From NCBI RefSeq assembly GCF_001280435.1, contig NZ_LBIP01000013.1, forward strand, positions 744,001-808,000: a DNA stretch of 64,000 nucleotides, written 5' to 3'. Below the pieces are notes generated by a model. The model was not told the origin of the DNA. It saw only the letters and a program-made list of their open reading frames with translations, and made no database searches. Positions 1 to 9,878 of this stretch are shown piece by piece. This stretch comes from Mangrovimonas xylaniphaga. Lineage in GTDB: Bacteria; Bacteroidota; Bacteroidia; Flavobacteriales; Flavobacteriaceae. Position 1 is the stretch's first letter; each line of letters starts with the position of its first letter. The translations under genes were made by a program, and so were the position numbers.

Positions 1-178
1 TTGGGGCGCCAAACAAAATTTTGAAGAAGACAGTAAAGGAAGTTTGAAAGAAGGCAAAATTGCAGATTTGGTAATCCTTGATAAAAACCCTTTGAAGATT
101 GACCCGATGCAAATACATACCATCCAAATTCTGGAAAGTATAAAAGAAGGTAAAAGTGTTTATAAAAAAAGTAATTAG
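1..178 (+). CDS. Amidohydrolase family protein (YtcJ-like), C-terminal end only
   Basis: The frame is open from base 2 to the TAG at 176-178, so only the last 58 residues are present and the rest lies before the window. The visible part carries the end-of-barrel signature of YtcJ-type metal-dependent amidohydrolases: GSLKEGKIADLVILDKNP, the strand and loop that close the small beta-sandwich next to the TIM barrel. The family hydrolyses C-N bonds in small molecules, but the substrate cannot be read from this fragment. A second, complete YtcJ-like gene lies at 36060. The next gene starts two bases after this stop, so the two are probably co-transcribed. Confidence 0.8.
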   Translation, partial: WGAKQNFEEDSKGSLKEGKIADLVILDKNPLKIDPMQIHTIQILESIKEGKSVYKKSN

Positions 179-180
179 CT

Positions 181-1413
181 ATGACCTTAAAGTTTAGAAT
201 CTCATCCCTCTTTTACATCCTCTTGGCTAGCTTAAATACTACAGCCCAAGAGGGTTCCAGCAGAAACTATTTATCGGGAAATTGGAACGGAACGAGAGAC
301 ACTTTGGAGGCAAAGGGACTGTACATAAATCCACGACTGACTGTTTTCAACCAAAATTTTGTTGCAGGAGAAGGAGGTAATGAATCAGTTTTCAATGGCA
401 AAGCGCAATTGGATGTAAAGTACAATGGAAAAAACATTGGATTAAGCCGTTGGACTTTGGTTACCAAAGCCGAATATAATTTTGGGGATGCCCTAGATTA
501 TTCAGGAAATGTATTAATTCCAAAACACACGGCAATTACATTCCCCGGATATGTACATGGAGAACGCTTCGATATCAGTAGTGTGTTTTTAATCTATAGT
601 TGGAAGCCCGGAAATCAAATATTAGCAGGAAAGATTAATATGGTCGATATGGCTGCTGGAACTACCTATAGCGGCGGCGCAGGTTTAGATGCCTTTTGGA
701 ATTTGGCCTTTGCCGCACCTGTTTCGGGCATCACCCCTCCATATATTTTTGGAGCCATTTCCAACATCAGTAGTAACAAATTAAAATGGACGTTCATGCT
801 ATACGACCCTGTTAGCGTGGTAGGCAAATCTGGATTTGAAGATCCCTTTAGGGAAGGCTTCGTGCTTTCTGTATCGCCCAGTTGGAAAGTAAAAATTGGA
901 AACTCCGTAGGTAACCATGCTTTGCGACTGGCTTATAGCAATCAGGACGGGAACAACCTCTATAATTTAGGGGATATCAATCCACCTGTAGAAGTCCCAC
1001 TTTCAAATAAAGAAAATAGATACTATGCATCTTACAGTTTCAACCACCCTTTGCAAAACCTAAGCGATAACAAAAGTTGGGGAGTATTTGGGCAAATTTC
1101 TTTTTCCGACGGCAATCCCAACCCAATCGATTTTAGTTTTCAGTTGGGACTTGGCGGTAACAGTTTTATCAAAAACAGATCACAGGACAAATGGGGCTTG
1201 GCCTTATATGACTATTCATTAAGTAGTATCGTAGACGATAAAGCAGAAGACTTTGGCATACCCCTTCGTAATGAAGTGGGGATAGAGTCCTTTTATCAAT
1301 ATTGGCTAAACAATTGGCTTTCCATTGGAGCCGATATACAAATCGTCAAACCAATAATTAAAGATAGCGATACAGCTGTTTTCATTGGCTTTAGGTCCTC
1401 TGTTAAAATTTAA
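181..1413 (+). CDS. OprB-like carbohydrate-selective porin
   Basis: Predicted outer-membrane beta-barrel of 410 residues. A hydrophobic N-terminal segment ends in a signal peptidase I site after residue 22 (TTAQ). The N-terminal GNWNGTRDTLEAKGLYI block matches the start of OprB-family porins, whose members typically open with a GxWxGxRxxLxxxGI motif. The rest alternates aromatic and polar strands and ends with hydrophobic alternation typical of a last beta-strand. OprB proteins pass sugars and other small solutes across the outer membrane; the solute here is unknown. The ATG lies two bases after the preceding amidohydrolase stop, and a secreted sulfatase follows 64 bases downstream, so these genes may form one uptake or processing unit. 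Confidence 0.75.
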   Translation: MTLKFRISSLFYILLASLNTTAQEGSSRNYLSGNWNGTRDTLEAKGLYINPRLTVFNQNFVAGEGGNESVFNGKAQLDVKYNGKNIGLSRWTLVTKAEYNFGDALDYSGNVLIPKHTAITFPGYVHGERFDISSVFLIYSWKPGNQILAGKINMVDMAAGTTYSGGAGLDAFWNLAFAAPVSGITPPYIFGAISNISSNKLKWTFMLYDPVSVVGKSGFEDPFREGFVLSVSPSWKVKIGNSVGNHALRLAYSNQDGNNLYNLGDINPPVEVPLSNKENRYYASYSFNHPLQNLSDNKSWGVFGQISFSDGNPNPIDFSFQLGLGGNSFIKNRSQDKWGLALYDYSLSSIVDDKAEDFGIPLRNEVGIESFYQYWLNNWLSIGADIQIVKPIIKDSDTAVFIGFRSSVKI

Positions 1414-1477
1414 ATAACAATTCATCATCAATCAAAAATGGCTATTAAATCAATTAGTAATATATAAACCAGAAATT

Positions 1478-3058
1478 ATGAGCAATTTTTTTCGCAAGAA
1501 GACCATTCTCCCAATACTGCTCTTACTGCCGCTATTGGGATGGAGCCAGCAAAAGCCCAATATTTTAGTGATTTGGGGAGATGATGTAGGTTGGCAAAAC
1601 GTAAGTGCCTATGGTATGGGCACTATGGGCTATACCACGCCCAACATTGACAAAATTGGAAATGAAGGCATCAAGTTTACCGACCATTATGCACAGCCTA
1701 GCTGTACGGCCGGTAGAGCTTCCTTTATCACTGGACAATATCCTATTCGAAGTGGAATGACTACCGTTGGTCAACCTGGTGATGTTCTTGGACTTCAAGC
1801 AGCCTCTCCATGTTTGGCAGAAGTATTGAAAGCCGAAGGTTACGCTACGGGACACTTTGGTAAAAACCACTTGGGCGACCGTAACGAACACTTGCCAACG
1901 GCCCATGGCTTTGATGAATTTTATGGCAATCTGTACCACTTGAATACTCAAGAAGAGTCTGAACAGCGCGATTACCAAAACTTCGCTAAAGCCTATTCCG
2001 GAGATTTAGAAGATTATGAAAAGAAATTTGGAACCCGTGGAGTGATCCATTCTTGGGCTACCGATAAAATGGATAATACCGAAGATCCACGCTTTGGAAA
2101 AGTAGGCAAACAACGTATTACTGATACTGGTCCTTTGACCCAAGAGCGTATGAAGGATTTTGATGCTGGGGAAGTGATTCCTAAAGCGGAAGACTTTATG
2201 AAACGTGCCAAAGCCGATGGCAAACCATTTTTTGTATGGCTCAACACTTCCAGAATGCATCTTTACACTCGCCTAAACGATGAATGGCGCTATGCTGCTG
2301 AAAAATATACTTCTGAGGCTGACCTATACGGTAGCGGGATGTTGCAACACGACCACGATGTAGGCTTGGTTCTAGATTTCTTAAAAGCTAACGGCATGGA
2401 CCAAAACACCATTATTTGGTATTCTACCGATAATGGTCCAGAGCACAATTCTTGGCCACATGGAGGTACTACGCCTTTCCGCGGTGAGAAAATGGGAACT
2501 ACCGAAGGAGGTGTAAGAGTCCCTAGTATGATTATGTGGCCTGGAGTATTCAAACCTGGTCAAGTTCTAAATGGCATCCAAGCCCATATGGACATGTTTA
2601 CCTCTTTGGCAGCGGCAGCAGGAGTTCCTAATGCAGCCGAACGTTTGATGAAAGAGAAAAAACAATATATCGATGGTGTTAACAACCTTCCTTATTGGAA
2701 AGGACAAAGTGAAAAATCGGCTCGGGATATGTACTACTATTACTACGAAAGTAATCTGAACGCCGTGAGGATGGGCCCTTGGAAATTCCACTTTATCTAC
2801 AAAGAAACTTATTATGGCACAGCCGAAGCGAGAACCGCTCCTTTGATCTTTAATTTAAGGATGGATCCTTTTGAAAGCTATGATACCGAGGATGCCTATG
2901 GGCACCTTATGCAAAAAGTTTCCTGGTTGATGGCCCCAATGGGAGAGCAGATGAATGCCCATATCAAAACCTTGATGGACTATCCTCCTGTTCAAGGCGG
3001 TAAAAGTTTTGACATGTCTTCTGTAATGGATGCCGTTGTCAAGAAAGGGCATGAATAG
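1478..3058 (+). CDS. Secreted arylsulfatase (formylglycine-dependent, S1 family)
   Basis: Hydrolyses a sulfate ester in the periplasm or outside the cell. The 526-residue protein begins with a signal peptide ending near WSQQ (residues 22-25). The metal-binding DD pair is at 35-36 (IWGDDVGW). The activation motif CTAGR occupies 76-80: Cys76 would be oxidised to formylglycine, so an FGE or anaerobic maturase is needed, and none is in the window. GKNHLGD at about 128-134 gives the conserved Lys and His, and the second metal-ligand pair appears as [10 protein letters not shown]. Length is normal for the family. The substrate cannot be told from sequence; the neighbouring porins suggest an imported or surface-processed sulfated compound rather than a classical SusCD-type polysaccharide locus. 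Confidence 0.9.
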   Translation: MSNFFRKKTILPILLLLPLLGWSQQKPNILVIWGDDVGWQNVSAYGMGTMGYTTPNIDKIGNEGIKFTDHYAQPSCTAGRASFITGQYPIRSGMTTVGQPGDVLGLQAASPCLAEVLKAEGYATGHFGKNHLGDRNEHLPTAHGFDEFYGNLYHLNTQEESEQRDYQNFAKAYSGDLEDYEKKFGTRGVIHSWATDKMDNTEDPRFGKVGKQRITDTGPLTQERMKDFDAGEVIPKAEDFMKRAKADGKPFFVWLNTSRMHLYTRLNDEWRYAAEKYTSEADLYGSGMLQHDHDVGLVLDFLKANGMDQNTIIWYSTDNGPEHNSWPHGGTTPFRGEKMGTTEGGVRVPSMIMWPGVFKPGQVLNGIQAHMDMFTSLAAAAGVPNAAERLMKEKKQYIDGVNNLPYWKGQSEKSARDMYYYYYESNLNAVRMGPWKFHFIYKETYYGTAEARTAPLIFNLRMDPFESYDTEDAYGHLMQKVSWLMAPMGEQMNAHIKTLMDYPPVQGGKSFDMSSVMDAVVKKGHE

Positions 3059-3100
3059 CCGTTTTAGGATTTTAAATCATTATTACTAAAATAGGGTACC

Positions 3101-3135
3101 AAGGCAACTTCCTTCTTTCAAATGGAAGTTGCCTT
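3101..3135 (+). terminator. Perfect 12-bp hairpin after the sulfatase gene
   Basis: AAGGCAACTTCC at 3101-3112 pairs perfectly with GGAAGTTGCCTT at 3124-3135 around an 11-base loop. No T-run follows, so it may be an attenuator or an mRNA 3'-end stabiliser rather than a strong terminator. It ends three bases before the first possible ATG of the next gene (3138), which favours the later ATG at 3159. Confidence 0.6.
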
Positions 3136-3158
3136 AAATGCCTAAAAAACTAAACCAA

Positions 3159-3977
3159 ATGAAACAGTTTTATAGAATAGGATATCTTATATTATTGTTA
3201 TTGTCAATCAGTGTCAATGCTCAGGAAGCCGAAGCCCCTGCTTCAACAGGAGGCCCTTCAGCAGAAGATTTGGCCAAACAATTGGCAAACCCAGTGGCTA
3301 ATCTTATTAGTGTGCCTTTCCAAAACAACTTTGAATTCAATGTGGGCCCAAATGAGGGCTTCAGATACAATTTAAATGTTCAACCCGTATTACCATTTAG
3401 TTTCAACAGCAAGTGGAACTTGATAAGTAGAACCATTGTGCCATTTATCACTCAAAAAGATGTACTCTATGATGGTGATTGCGCCAATGGTTTGGGTGAC
3501 ATTGTACAAAGTTTTTTCTTTTCACCCAAAAACCCTACCTCTAGTGGAATTGTTTGGGGAGTTGGCCCTGTATTTTTATTGAATACAGCCTCAGAAAATG
3601 AATTGGGTGCCAATACTTGGGCTGTAGGACCCAACGCCGTATTCTTGAAACTAAGCGGGCAGTATACCTATGGTGCTTTGGCAAACCATATGTGGTCCTA
3701 TGCAGGAAAAGGCGAAGACATTAGTGCTACTTTTTTTCAACCCTTTTGTACCTATGCCACACCCAACGGAGCGTCTTATACCATTGCTTCAGAAAACACC
3801 CAAAGTTGGCGCAATGACATTTTTGGAGGGTTTATAGGTGTGTATTACGCCAAAGTAGTACAGATATCCAAACAAACAGTACAGTTGGGAGGCGGCCCTA
3901 AAGTTTATTATGGCAATAACCCTTTGAATCCAGATTTTGGCTTCCGAGCTAATGTCATTTTATTGTTCCCCAAATAA
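3159..3977 (+). CDS. Predicted outer-membrane protein, transporter-like
   Basis: With the start at 3159 the protein has 272 residues: a signal peptide (MKQFYRIGYLILLLLSISVNAQ), a short Ala/Pro/Glu-rich linker (AEAPASTGGPSAEDL), and then beta-barrel-like alternation. It carries NLISVPFQNNFEFNVGP, a phrase I associate with uncharacterised outer-membrane transporters of Bacteroidota and Proteobacteria near aromatic or sulfur metabolism genes. An ATG at 3138 is possible but it adds residues before the signal peptide and abuts a perfect hairpin. No catalytic motif is seen. The next gene begins 13 bases after its stop. The function is not known; a role in solute passage is inferred only from barrel character and from porin neighbours. 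Confidence 0.7.
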   Translation: MKQFYRIGYLILLLLSISVNAQEAEAPASTGGPSAEDLAKQLANPVANLISVPFQNNFEFNVGPNEGFRYNLNVQPVLPFSFNSKWNLISRTIVPFITQKDVLYDGDCANGLGDIVQSFFFSPKNPTSSGIVWGVGPVFLLNTASENELGANTWAVGPNAVFLKLSGQYTYGALANHMWSYAGKGEDISATFFQPFCTYATPNGASYTIASENTQSWRNDIFGGFIGVYYAKVVQISKQTVQLGGGPKVYYGNNPLNPDFGFRANVILLFPK

Positions 3978-3990
3978 ACAACATACAACA

Positions 3991-4878
3991 ATGAAACAGA
4001 TCCTTACATGCATTATCATTTTCTTTGTGTTTGGGTCTTTACACGCCCAAGAGGAACCAGATTTAATGGGCTTGGATAGTACGGTTGATTCTACAAGCCA
4101 AACCATTTACAAAGACAATACCGTAAGGTATCCCGATTGGAGATTGAAGCGTTTTGAGATTTCTGCTGGCTTGTTTTTTCCTTTGAACGATACCGAAGTT
4201 AGGGTTGGCAGCACCAATTTTGATGACTTTGGAACCACCATTAATTTGGAAGACGACCTAGGCTTTGATAAAACTACCTTTTCATTCTACGCCAATGCTG
4301 AGTGGCGTATTTCCAGACGTTCTAGGCTCGCTTTGGATTTCTTCTATTTAAACCGAAAATCGACCTATACACTAGACGAAGAAATTGAATTTGGAGACAA
4401 TGTATATCCTGTGGATGCCAATTTGGAAGCCTTTTTCAACATGAATATTTATAGACTGTATTACAGTTATACCATCTTTGCAAAACCCAAATATGAGATT
4501 GGCGCCTTGATTGGTGCCCATGTATTGTTTACCGATGTGGGCATTAGAGCCAATTCTGGAAATGTGGAAGCTGAACTCAATGACAGTTTTGATTTTATAG
4601 CACCTGTGCCAGACATTGGGATTTGGTTTGACGTACTTCTTTCCAAACGCTTCTCACTTTACACCAACATCAATTATTTAGGGTTGACTATAGACAATAT
4701 CAAGGGACGCATATTTAGTACGAATGCAACATTGGCCTATCAACTATACAAGGGCTTGAGCTTAAAAGCTGGGTTTACAAGTTTGGACATCAAAGTGGAA
4801 ACCACGAGAAAACATTTGGACGGCTACTTTAAATGGGGCTATAATGGACCAACCTTCACGGTCAATTTTGCATTTTAG
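3991..4878 (+). CDS. Predicted outer-membrane beta-barrel protein
   Basis: I do not recognise a named family. The chosen ATG gives 295 residues with a clean signal peptide (MKQILTCIIIFFVFGSLHAQ); an in-frame upstream ATG at 3937 would lie within the preceding gene and push the signal peptide inward. The mature part begins with an acidic region and then shows barrel strands: FEISAGLFFPLNDTEVRVG, repeated aromatic positions, and a C-terminal strand ending in Phe (FTVNFAF), as expected for insertion by the BAM machinery. The gene sits 13 bases after one outer-membrane protein gene and 26 bases before a Porin O/P gene, so it is probably part of the same transcript. Confidence 0.65.
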   Translation: MKQILTCIIIFFVFGSLHAQEEPDLMGLDSTVDSTSQTIYKDNTVRYPDWRLKRFEISAGLFFPLNDTEVRVGSTNFDDFGTTINLEDDLGFDKTTFSFYANAEWRISRRSRLALDFFYLNRKSTYTLDEEIEFGDNVYPVDANLEAFFNMNIYRLYYSYTIFAKPKYEIGALIGAHVLFTDVGIRANSGNVEAELNDSFDFIAPVPDIGIWFDVLLSKRFSLYTNINYLGLTIDNIKGRIFSTNATLAYQLYKGLSLKAGFTSLDIKVETTRKHLDGYFKWGYNGPTFTVNFAF

Positions 4879-4904
4879 CAAGTCACCAAATGCGTATTTG
4901 AAAA

Positions 4905-6173
4905 ATGAAAGTTATGAAAACAATGAAGTGGAACCTAATCATAAAATTAAGCCAACGGGTGCAACATTATGGCTTTATCCACTTCTTCATAATTCTATTC
5001 TTTCTCTTTAACCATACCAATGTTCTTGCCCAAGAAGAAAAAACAGAAGATTCCCTCCCTAAATGGAACATTGGATATAGCAGCAAAGGATTTGAACTAA
5101 AGTCTAGTGACAACCTTTATAAATTACAAATACAAAGCAGACTACAGTTTCGGTTTGCCACTCCAGATGACCAAGACCCAATTACCTTTGATGACTATGA
5201 TGAAGATGGGACCCACCTTTTTAAAATTAATCGTGCCCGCCTAAAAGTAGGTGGTAATGCCTATAGAACTTGGTTAAAGTATTATTGGGAATACGACATG
5301 GTAAACTCCAACCTTTTAGACTTTAGGGTGATGGTTGAAAAGTGGAAATGGCTCAGTTTGAAATTTGGCCAATGGAAACTGGAGTATTCCAGAGAACGGC
5401 GTATTAGTAGTGGGGAACAGCAATTGGTAGATCGCTCCATCATTAACCGGCCCTTTACGGTAGATCGTCAGCAAGGTGTTGAATTATATGGGCGCTTGGA
5501 TGGAAAATCACTTTTGGATTTCAGCTATTGGGCAGCAGTCCTAACAGGTACGGGAAGAGGCCACAACACCAATGACGATGCCCATTTTATGTACTTTGGA
5601 AGATTGCAGTGGAATCCCCTTGGGGAGGATATGGGATTTGAAAGTAGCGATATGGAACATCATGGCAAACCAGCAGCCATCATTGCCATTGCTGGGGTCA
5701 CCAATAGAAGTCCCTACACCCGATTTTCATCTTCCGGAGGAGGGGAATTACTAGGTTTTGAAGATGCCGAAAATGGACAATACCGTGTTGAACAGTACAA
5801 TTTGGAAACCGCTTTTGTTTATAAGGGGATTACCTGGCAAAGTGAATGGCACCACAAGAAAATCATCGACATGCACAACGATGTCCCAGATAGGCTACTG
5901 AAAGGTTATTATTTGCAGGCAGGTTACTACCCACAGGGAGATATTCCGTGGTGGCCCAAACCTTTGGAAATAGCTGCACGCTACTCGTCCTATATCCCCG
6001 ATTCGTATTTAGACCAAGACCATCAGGACGAACTTTCTTGTGCTCTAAATTGGTTTTTTAGAGGCCATAAAAACAAATTGACAGCTGAGGTCAGTCATTT
6101 TGACTATGAACAATTTGACAGGCAAGTTGATAAAAAATGGCGCTTTAGAGTACAATGGGAAGTTTCTTTTTAA
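4905..6173 (+). CDS. OprO/OprP-like porin (Porin_O_P family)
   Basis: A 422-residue predicted outer-membrane porin. Three in-frame ATGs (4905, 4914, 4923) precede the signal sequence, whose hydrophobic stretch IHFFIILFFLFNHTNVLAQ ends at about residue 43. The mature part has the family's marks: LKSSDNLYKLQIQSRLQFRF, then FKINRARLKVGG, a long first barrel section, and a C-terminal Phe. OprP and OprO are anion (phosphate or polyphosphate) channels in Pseudomonas; in Bacteroidota the anion preference is mostly untested. Given the upstream sulfatase, sulfate or an organosulfate is a plausible alternative solute, but that is inference. It is the last plus-strand gene of this group. Confidence 0.75.
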   Translation: MKVMKTMKWNLIIKLSQRVQHYGFIHFFIILFFLFNHTNVLAQEEKTEDSLPKWNIGYSSKGFELKSSDNLYKLQIQSRLQFRFATPDDQDPITFDDYDEDGTHLFKINRARLKVGGNAYRTWLKYYWEYDMVNSNLLDFRVMVEKWKWLSLKFGQWKLEYSRERRISSGEQQLVDRSIINRPFTVDRQQGVELYGRLDGKSLLDFSYWAAVLTGTGRGHNTNDDAHFMYFGRLQWNPLGEDMGFESSDMEHHGKPAAIIAIAGVTNRSPYTRFSSSGGGELLGFEDAENGQYRVEQYNLETAFVYKGITWQSEWHHKKIIDMHNDVPDRLLKGYYLQAGYYPQGDIPWWPKPLEIAARYSSYIPDSYLDQDHQDELSCALNWFFRGHKNKLTAEVSHFDYEQFDRQVDKKWRFRVQWEVSF

Positions 6174-6193
6174 AAAGGTTAAAAACTCAGCTT

Positions 6194-6769
6194 CTAAAAT
6201 TTCAACCCATATACAAAACCAAGACCAAAAATATCGTACACGTCTTTATAAATGTAATTGAACCCAACAGAAAGTTCCCAATTATTCTTTTCCAAAAGAA
6301 TAAACTCCGATCCCAAACGGACAATCCATAAGGTTTCGTGGGCATCGGTTTCAATACCACCTCCCAAGGAAACGGTCCACCTTGGTAAGGCTTCCCAAGT
6401 ACCGGCCACAGACAATACGGTAGCATTTTCACGCTCCAGGAAATCGCCCTTTTCATTTTCAACATGTAAATTCACAATTTCCACATCATTATAGGTACCG
6501 ATTGCCCAACGTTCGGTCAGCCAATATTCATAGGAGAACCCAAAGGTTGGCGCAATAATTACCTCCTTTTCTCCAGTATCAATGTCTCTACCTTCTGGAA
6601 TCCAGGAATACCCAGCATAAAATGCCAATTTGTTTCGGTGAAAAACCTCTTCTTCTTCTTCTTCTTCAAACTCCATTTCCACCTCAGCCTCAATGGTCTC
6701 TTCTGTTTCTTGAGCAAATACGGGAACGGATAAAAGCAACATACTTAAAAACCATATATTTTTCATCAT
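6194..6769 (-). CDS. Small outer-membrane protein with an acidic N-terminal stretch
   Basis: The start MMKNIWFLSMLLL gives 191 residues and a good signal peptide (cleavage after PVFAQ). Directly after it lies a run of almost pure glutamate (EMEFEEEEEEEVFHRNK), encoded by tandem GAA/GAG codons, followed by about 140 residues with barrel-strand alternation (KLAFYAGYSWIPEG, GFSYEYWLTERWAIG) ending in YGLKF. A longer frame to 6835 exists but puts the signal peptide inside. The gene converges on the Porin O/P gene with 20 bases between. Function is unknown. The Glu tract could bind divalent cations, but this is speculation, and being codon-repetitive it may vary in length. Confidence 0.65.
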   Translation of the reverse strand: MMKNIWFLSMLLLSVPVFAQETEETIEAEVEMEFEEEEEEEVFHRNKLAFYAGYSWIPEGRDIDTGEKEVIIAPTFGFSYEYWLTERWAIGTYNDVEIVNLHVENEKGDFLERENATVLSVAGTWEALPRWTVSLGGGIETDAHETLWIVRLGSEFILLEKNNWELSVGFNYIYKDVYDIFGLGFVYGLKF

Positions 6770-6902
6770 TCCAAATCGTAATACTGTGTCCATAAACGCT
6801 TTTATTTTAAAAGTTAAACAACTGAATATTAACACTTAAAGTTACAGAATTTAATTTATTCACGAACATTTTTTTATCCCCCCTTGGGATAGGTCCATAA
6901 AA

Positions 6903-6933
6903 AAAACCTGCCCAATGGTATTGGACAGGTTTT
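6903..6933 (-). terminator. Rho-independent terminator of valS
   Basis: Two 14-base arms (6903-6916 and 6920-6933) pair with a single mismatch around a 3-base loop. On the minus strand the hairpin is followed by a T-run, so it ends the valS transcript. It lies 36 bases past the valS stop. Confidence 0.85.
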
Positions 6934-6969
6934 AACTCTCTATAAATTATCAAGAAATCCGCTTTCCTC

Positions 6970-9606
6970 TTATTGCAAGCTCGCCAAACTTGATTTAATA
7001 GTTTCTATTTTAGCTAAAGCGTCGGCTTCTTTTTTACGTTCGTTCGCAATCACCTGTTCTGGTGCACCATTTACGAAACGCTCGTTAGACAGCTTTTTCT
7101 GAACCGATTTTAAGAAACCTTCTGTATAATTTAACTCTTCGGTTAACTTTTTAATTTCAGCTTCTACATCAATACTTCCTGCCATAGGCACAAAGTATTC
7201 ATTGGATTTTACACGGAAGGTTAAAGCACCATCTACAGCTTCAGTTACATATTCAATCGTTTCAAGATTTCCTAACTTTTGAATGATGGAATCGAAAGTT
7301 GTACTGGTATTTCCATTATTAATTACTGAAAAACCAATGGCATCTTTAAAGGCTATGTTCTTTTCTTTTCTGATATTTCTGATTCCTGAAACTACTTCTG
7401 AAGCAAAATCAAACTCAGCAATCAAGGTTTCGTTTACTGGCTTGGCTTCTGGCCATTTTGCTACAATTAAAGCTTCTTCCGGAGTACGCTCGGCGATGTA
7501 ATGCCAGATATCTTCTGTTAAGAACGGCATAAATGGATGAAGAATTTTTAAGTTATCTTCAAATGCAGCGATTAATGATTTATAAGTTGCAGCATCTACC
7601 GGTTTTTGATACGCAGGCTTCACGATTTCCAATAACCATCCTGAGAAATCGTCCATTATCAATTTATAAATCGCCATTAACGCATCGCTTAAACGGTATT
7701 TACTAAAGTGATCTTCGATTTCAGTTAAAGCTTTTTGGAATTTAGAAGCGTACCAGTCTAATGCAATTTTACTTGATTCAGGCTGTGGAATAGTTTCATC
7801 GATTTCCCAACCATCAATTAATCGATAAGCATTCCAGATTTTGTTTCCGAACCCTTTACCTTGTTGACAAAGCGCTTCGTCAAACAATAAATCATTACCC
7901 GCAGCACTACTCAACAATAATCCTACACGAACACCATCGGCGCTGTACTCTTCAATCAGTTTTAAGGCATCAGGAGAATTCCCTAGGGACTTACTCATTT
8001 TACGACGTTGCTTATCACGAACAAGTCCAGTTAAGTACACGTTGTTGAATGGTCTTTCACCTTTATACTCGTATCCTGCAATAATCATTCTGGCAACCCA
8101 GAAGAATAAAATATCCGGACCAGTTACTAAATCGTTTGTTGGGTAATAGTATTTTATGTCCTCGTTTTCAGGATTGCGAATACCATCGAACACGCTCATT
8201 GGCCATAACCAAGATGAGAACCAAGTATCCAAAGCATCTGTTTCCTGACGTAAATCTTCAGCTTTTAAATCAGCGTTTCCTGTTTTATCCTGAGCCAAGG
8301 TTAAAGCGTCTTCCATAGTTTCAGCAACCACAAAATCTTCTTTTCCATCACCATAGTAATACGCAGGAATTTGTTGCCCCCACAATAACTGACGTGAAAT
8401 ATTCCAATCGCGGATGTTTTCCATCCAATGGCGATAGGTATTCTCGAATTTCTTAGGGAATAACTGAATCTCTGAATCTTCACCTAAAACCGCTTCGATG
8501 GCAGGTTTTACCAACTCTTCCATTTTCAAGAACCACTGATCGCTTAAACGAGGTTCGATAACGGCTTTAGTACGTTCTGAAGTTCCTACTTTATTTACGT
8601 GAACTTCAGTTTTTACCAAAGCTCCGATTTCTTCCAATTCTTTAGTAATTGCTTTACGTACTACAAAACGATCTTGTCCTTCGTAATGTAAACCGTAGCT
8701 GTTTAAAGTTGCATCTTCATTGAAGATGTCCACTACTTCCAAATTGTGTTTATCACCTAAAACCTTATCGTTTTCATCGTGTGCCGGCGTTACTTTTAAA
8801 CATCCCGTACCGAATTCAACATCTACATATTCATCTTCAATAATCGGGATAACACGACCACAAATTGGTACAATGGCTTTTTTACCCTTTAAGTGTGTAA
8901 AACGCTCATCGGTAGGATTGATACAAATGGCGGTATCACCAAAAATAGTTTCAGGACGCGTGGTTGCAATGGTTAAAGTATCATCGCTACCTTCAATCCT
9001 ATAGTTTAGGTAATAAAGATTTCCTTGCTTTTCTTCATAGATTACCTCTTCATCAGACAAGGTTGTTTTTGCTTCCGGATCCCAGTTTACCATGCGGTAA
9101 CCACGGTAAATCATGCCTTTGTTGTACAAGTCGACAAACACCTTTATTACTGCTTCAGACATATCGTCGTCCATCGTAAATTTGGTTCTATCCCAATCGC
9201 AAGAACACCCTAATTTTTTAAGTTGTTCTAGGATCACACCACCGTATTCATGAGTCCAATCCCAGGCATGCTTTAAAAATTCATCACGAGATAAATCGTT
9301 TTTATCAATCCCCTGCTCTTTTAATTTCGCAACCACTTTAGCTTCGGTAGCAATAGACGCATGATCGGTACCCGGTACCCAGCATGCATTTTTACCTTGC
9401 AAACGCGCACGACGTATCAATACATCTTGAATGGTATTGTTTAACATGTGCCCCATGTGCAAAACACCAGTTACGTTTGGTGGTGGAATTACAATGGTGT
9501 AAGGTTCTCTCTCATCTGGCTCTGAATGAAAATAGTTGTGTTTCATCCAGTAATCATACCACTTTTGCTCTACCTCTGTGGCTACATATTGTGTTGGAAT
9601 TGCCAT
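6970..9606 (-). CDS. valS: Valine--tRNA ligase
   Basis: Charges tRNA-Val with valine. The 878-residue class I synthetase has the ATP-binding HIGH-type motif HMGH at 50-53 within [17 protein letters not shown] and KMSKS at 536-540. Between them lies the CP1 editing domain that removes mischarged threonine ([13 protein letters not shown] is its typical entry). The anticodon-binding helical domain follows, and a C-terminal coiled coil (about 810-878) that contacts the tRNA elbow. Length is normal. The gene stands alone: divergent from the DUF1573 gene, with its own terminator and a possible promoter about 120 bases upstream. Confidence 0.97.
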   Translation of the reverse strand: MAIPTQYVATEVEQKWYDYWMKHNYFHSEPDEREPYTIVIPPPNVTGVLHMGHMLNNTIQDVLIRRARLQGKNACWVPGTDHASIATEAKVVAKLKEQGIDKNDLSRDEFLKHAWDWTHEYGGVILEQLKKLGCSCDWDRTKFTMDDDMSEAVIKVFVDLYNKGMIYRGYRMVNWDPEAKTTLSDEEVIYEEKQGNLYYLNYRIEGSDDTLTIATTRPETIFGDTAICINPTDERFTHLKGKKAIVPICGRVIPIIEDEYVDVEFGTGCLKVTPAHDENDKVLGDKHNLEVVDIFNEDATLNSYGLHYEGQDRFVVRKAITKELEEIGALVKTEVHVNKVGTSERTKAVIEPRLSDQWFLKMEELVKPAIEAVLGEDSEIQLFPKKFENTYRHWMENIRDWNISRQLLWGQQIPAYYYGDGKEDFVVAETMEDALTLAQDKTGNADLKAEDLRQETDALDTWFSSWLWPMSVFDGIRNPENEDIKYYYPTNDLVTGPDILFFWVARMIIAGYEYKGERPFNNVYLTGLVRDKQRRKMSKSLGNSPDALKLIEEYSADGVRVGLLLSSAAGNDLLFDEALCQQGKGFGNKIWNAYRLIDGWEIDETIPQPESSKIALDWYASKFQKALTEIEDHFSKYRLSDALMAIYKLIMDDFSGWLLEIVKPAYQKPVDAATYKSLIAAFEDNLKILHPFMPFLTEDIWHYIAERTPEEALIVAKWPEAKPVNETLIAEFDFASEVVSGIRNIRKEKNIAFKDAIGFSVINNGNTSTTFDSIIQKLGNLETIEYVTEAVDGALTFRVKSNEYFVPMAGSIDVEAEIKKLTEELNYTEGFLKSVQKKLSNERFVNGAPEQVIANERKKEADALAKIETIKSSLASLQ

Positions 9607-9722
9607 ATCCTAATTATCTTGTTTTGTAGTTTTTAACTTTCAAAGGCTAACATTACAGGGATTTCATTGCTTAACTCCCTACTAAAACAGGGCCTTTGGT
9701 ACTGTTTTTGTATATGAACTGA

Positions 9723-9730
9723 CAAAAGTA
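9723..9730 (-). promoter_or_regulatory. Candidate -7 box for valS
   Basis: The minus strand reads TACTTTTG, a match to the Bacteroidota TAnnTTTG box. It would give a leader of about 110 bases before valS. No clear -33 TTTG was found at the usual distance. Confidence 0.4.
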
Positions 9731-9824
9731 CTTATATTTCTTTTTTCGTGAAATTATTAGGAGAAATAATCCCCTTGTTTTAAGCTTGCTGAGCGTTAAG
9801 AATACGGTAATACGTCTAATTAAT

Positions 9825-9855
9825 TTTGCTGAATGATAAAAAGTGAGTAGTTTTG
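9825..9855 (+). promoter_or_regulatory. Bacteroidota-type promoter for the DUF1573 gene
   Basis: TTTG at 9825-9828, a 19-base spacer and TAGTTTTG at 9848-9855 match the -33/-7 consensus (TTTG, about 19 bases, TAnnTTTG). Transcription would begin near 9862, leaving a leader of about 17 bases before the ATG at 9879. This is the best-formed plus-strand promoter in the window. Confidence 0.7.
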
Positions 9856-9878
9856 ACTATCAATTTAAATTTTAAGTG

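Noticed and set aside
1565-1978. Long frame antisense to the sulfatase gene
   Set aside because: It is a shadow of the sulfatase reading frame: no start signal, no domain, and the sense frame has clear family motifs.
9607-9878. Riboswitch or T-box leader for valS
   Set aside because: No T-box or conserved riboswitch core was seen, and T-boxes are not expected in this phylum.
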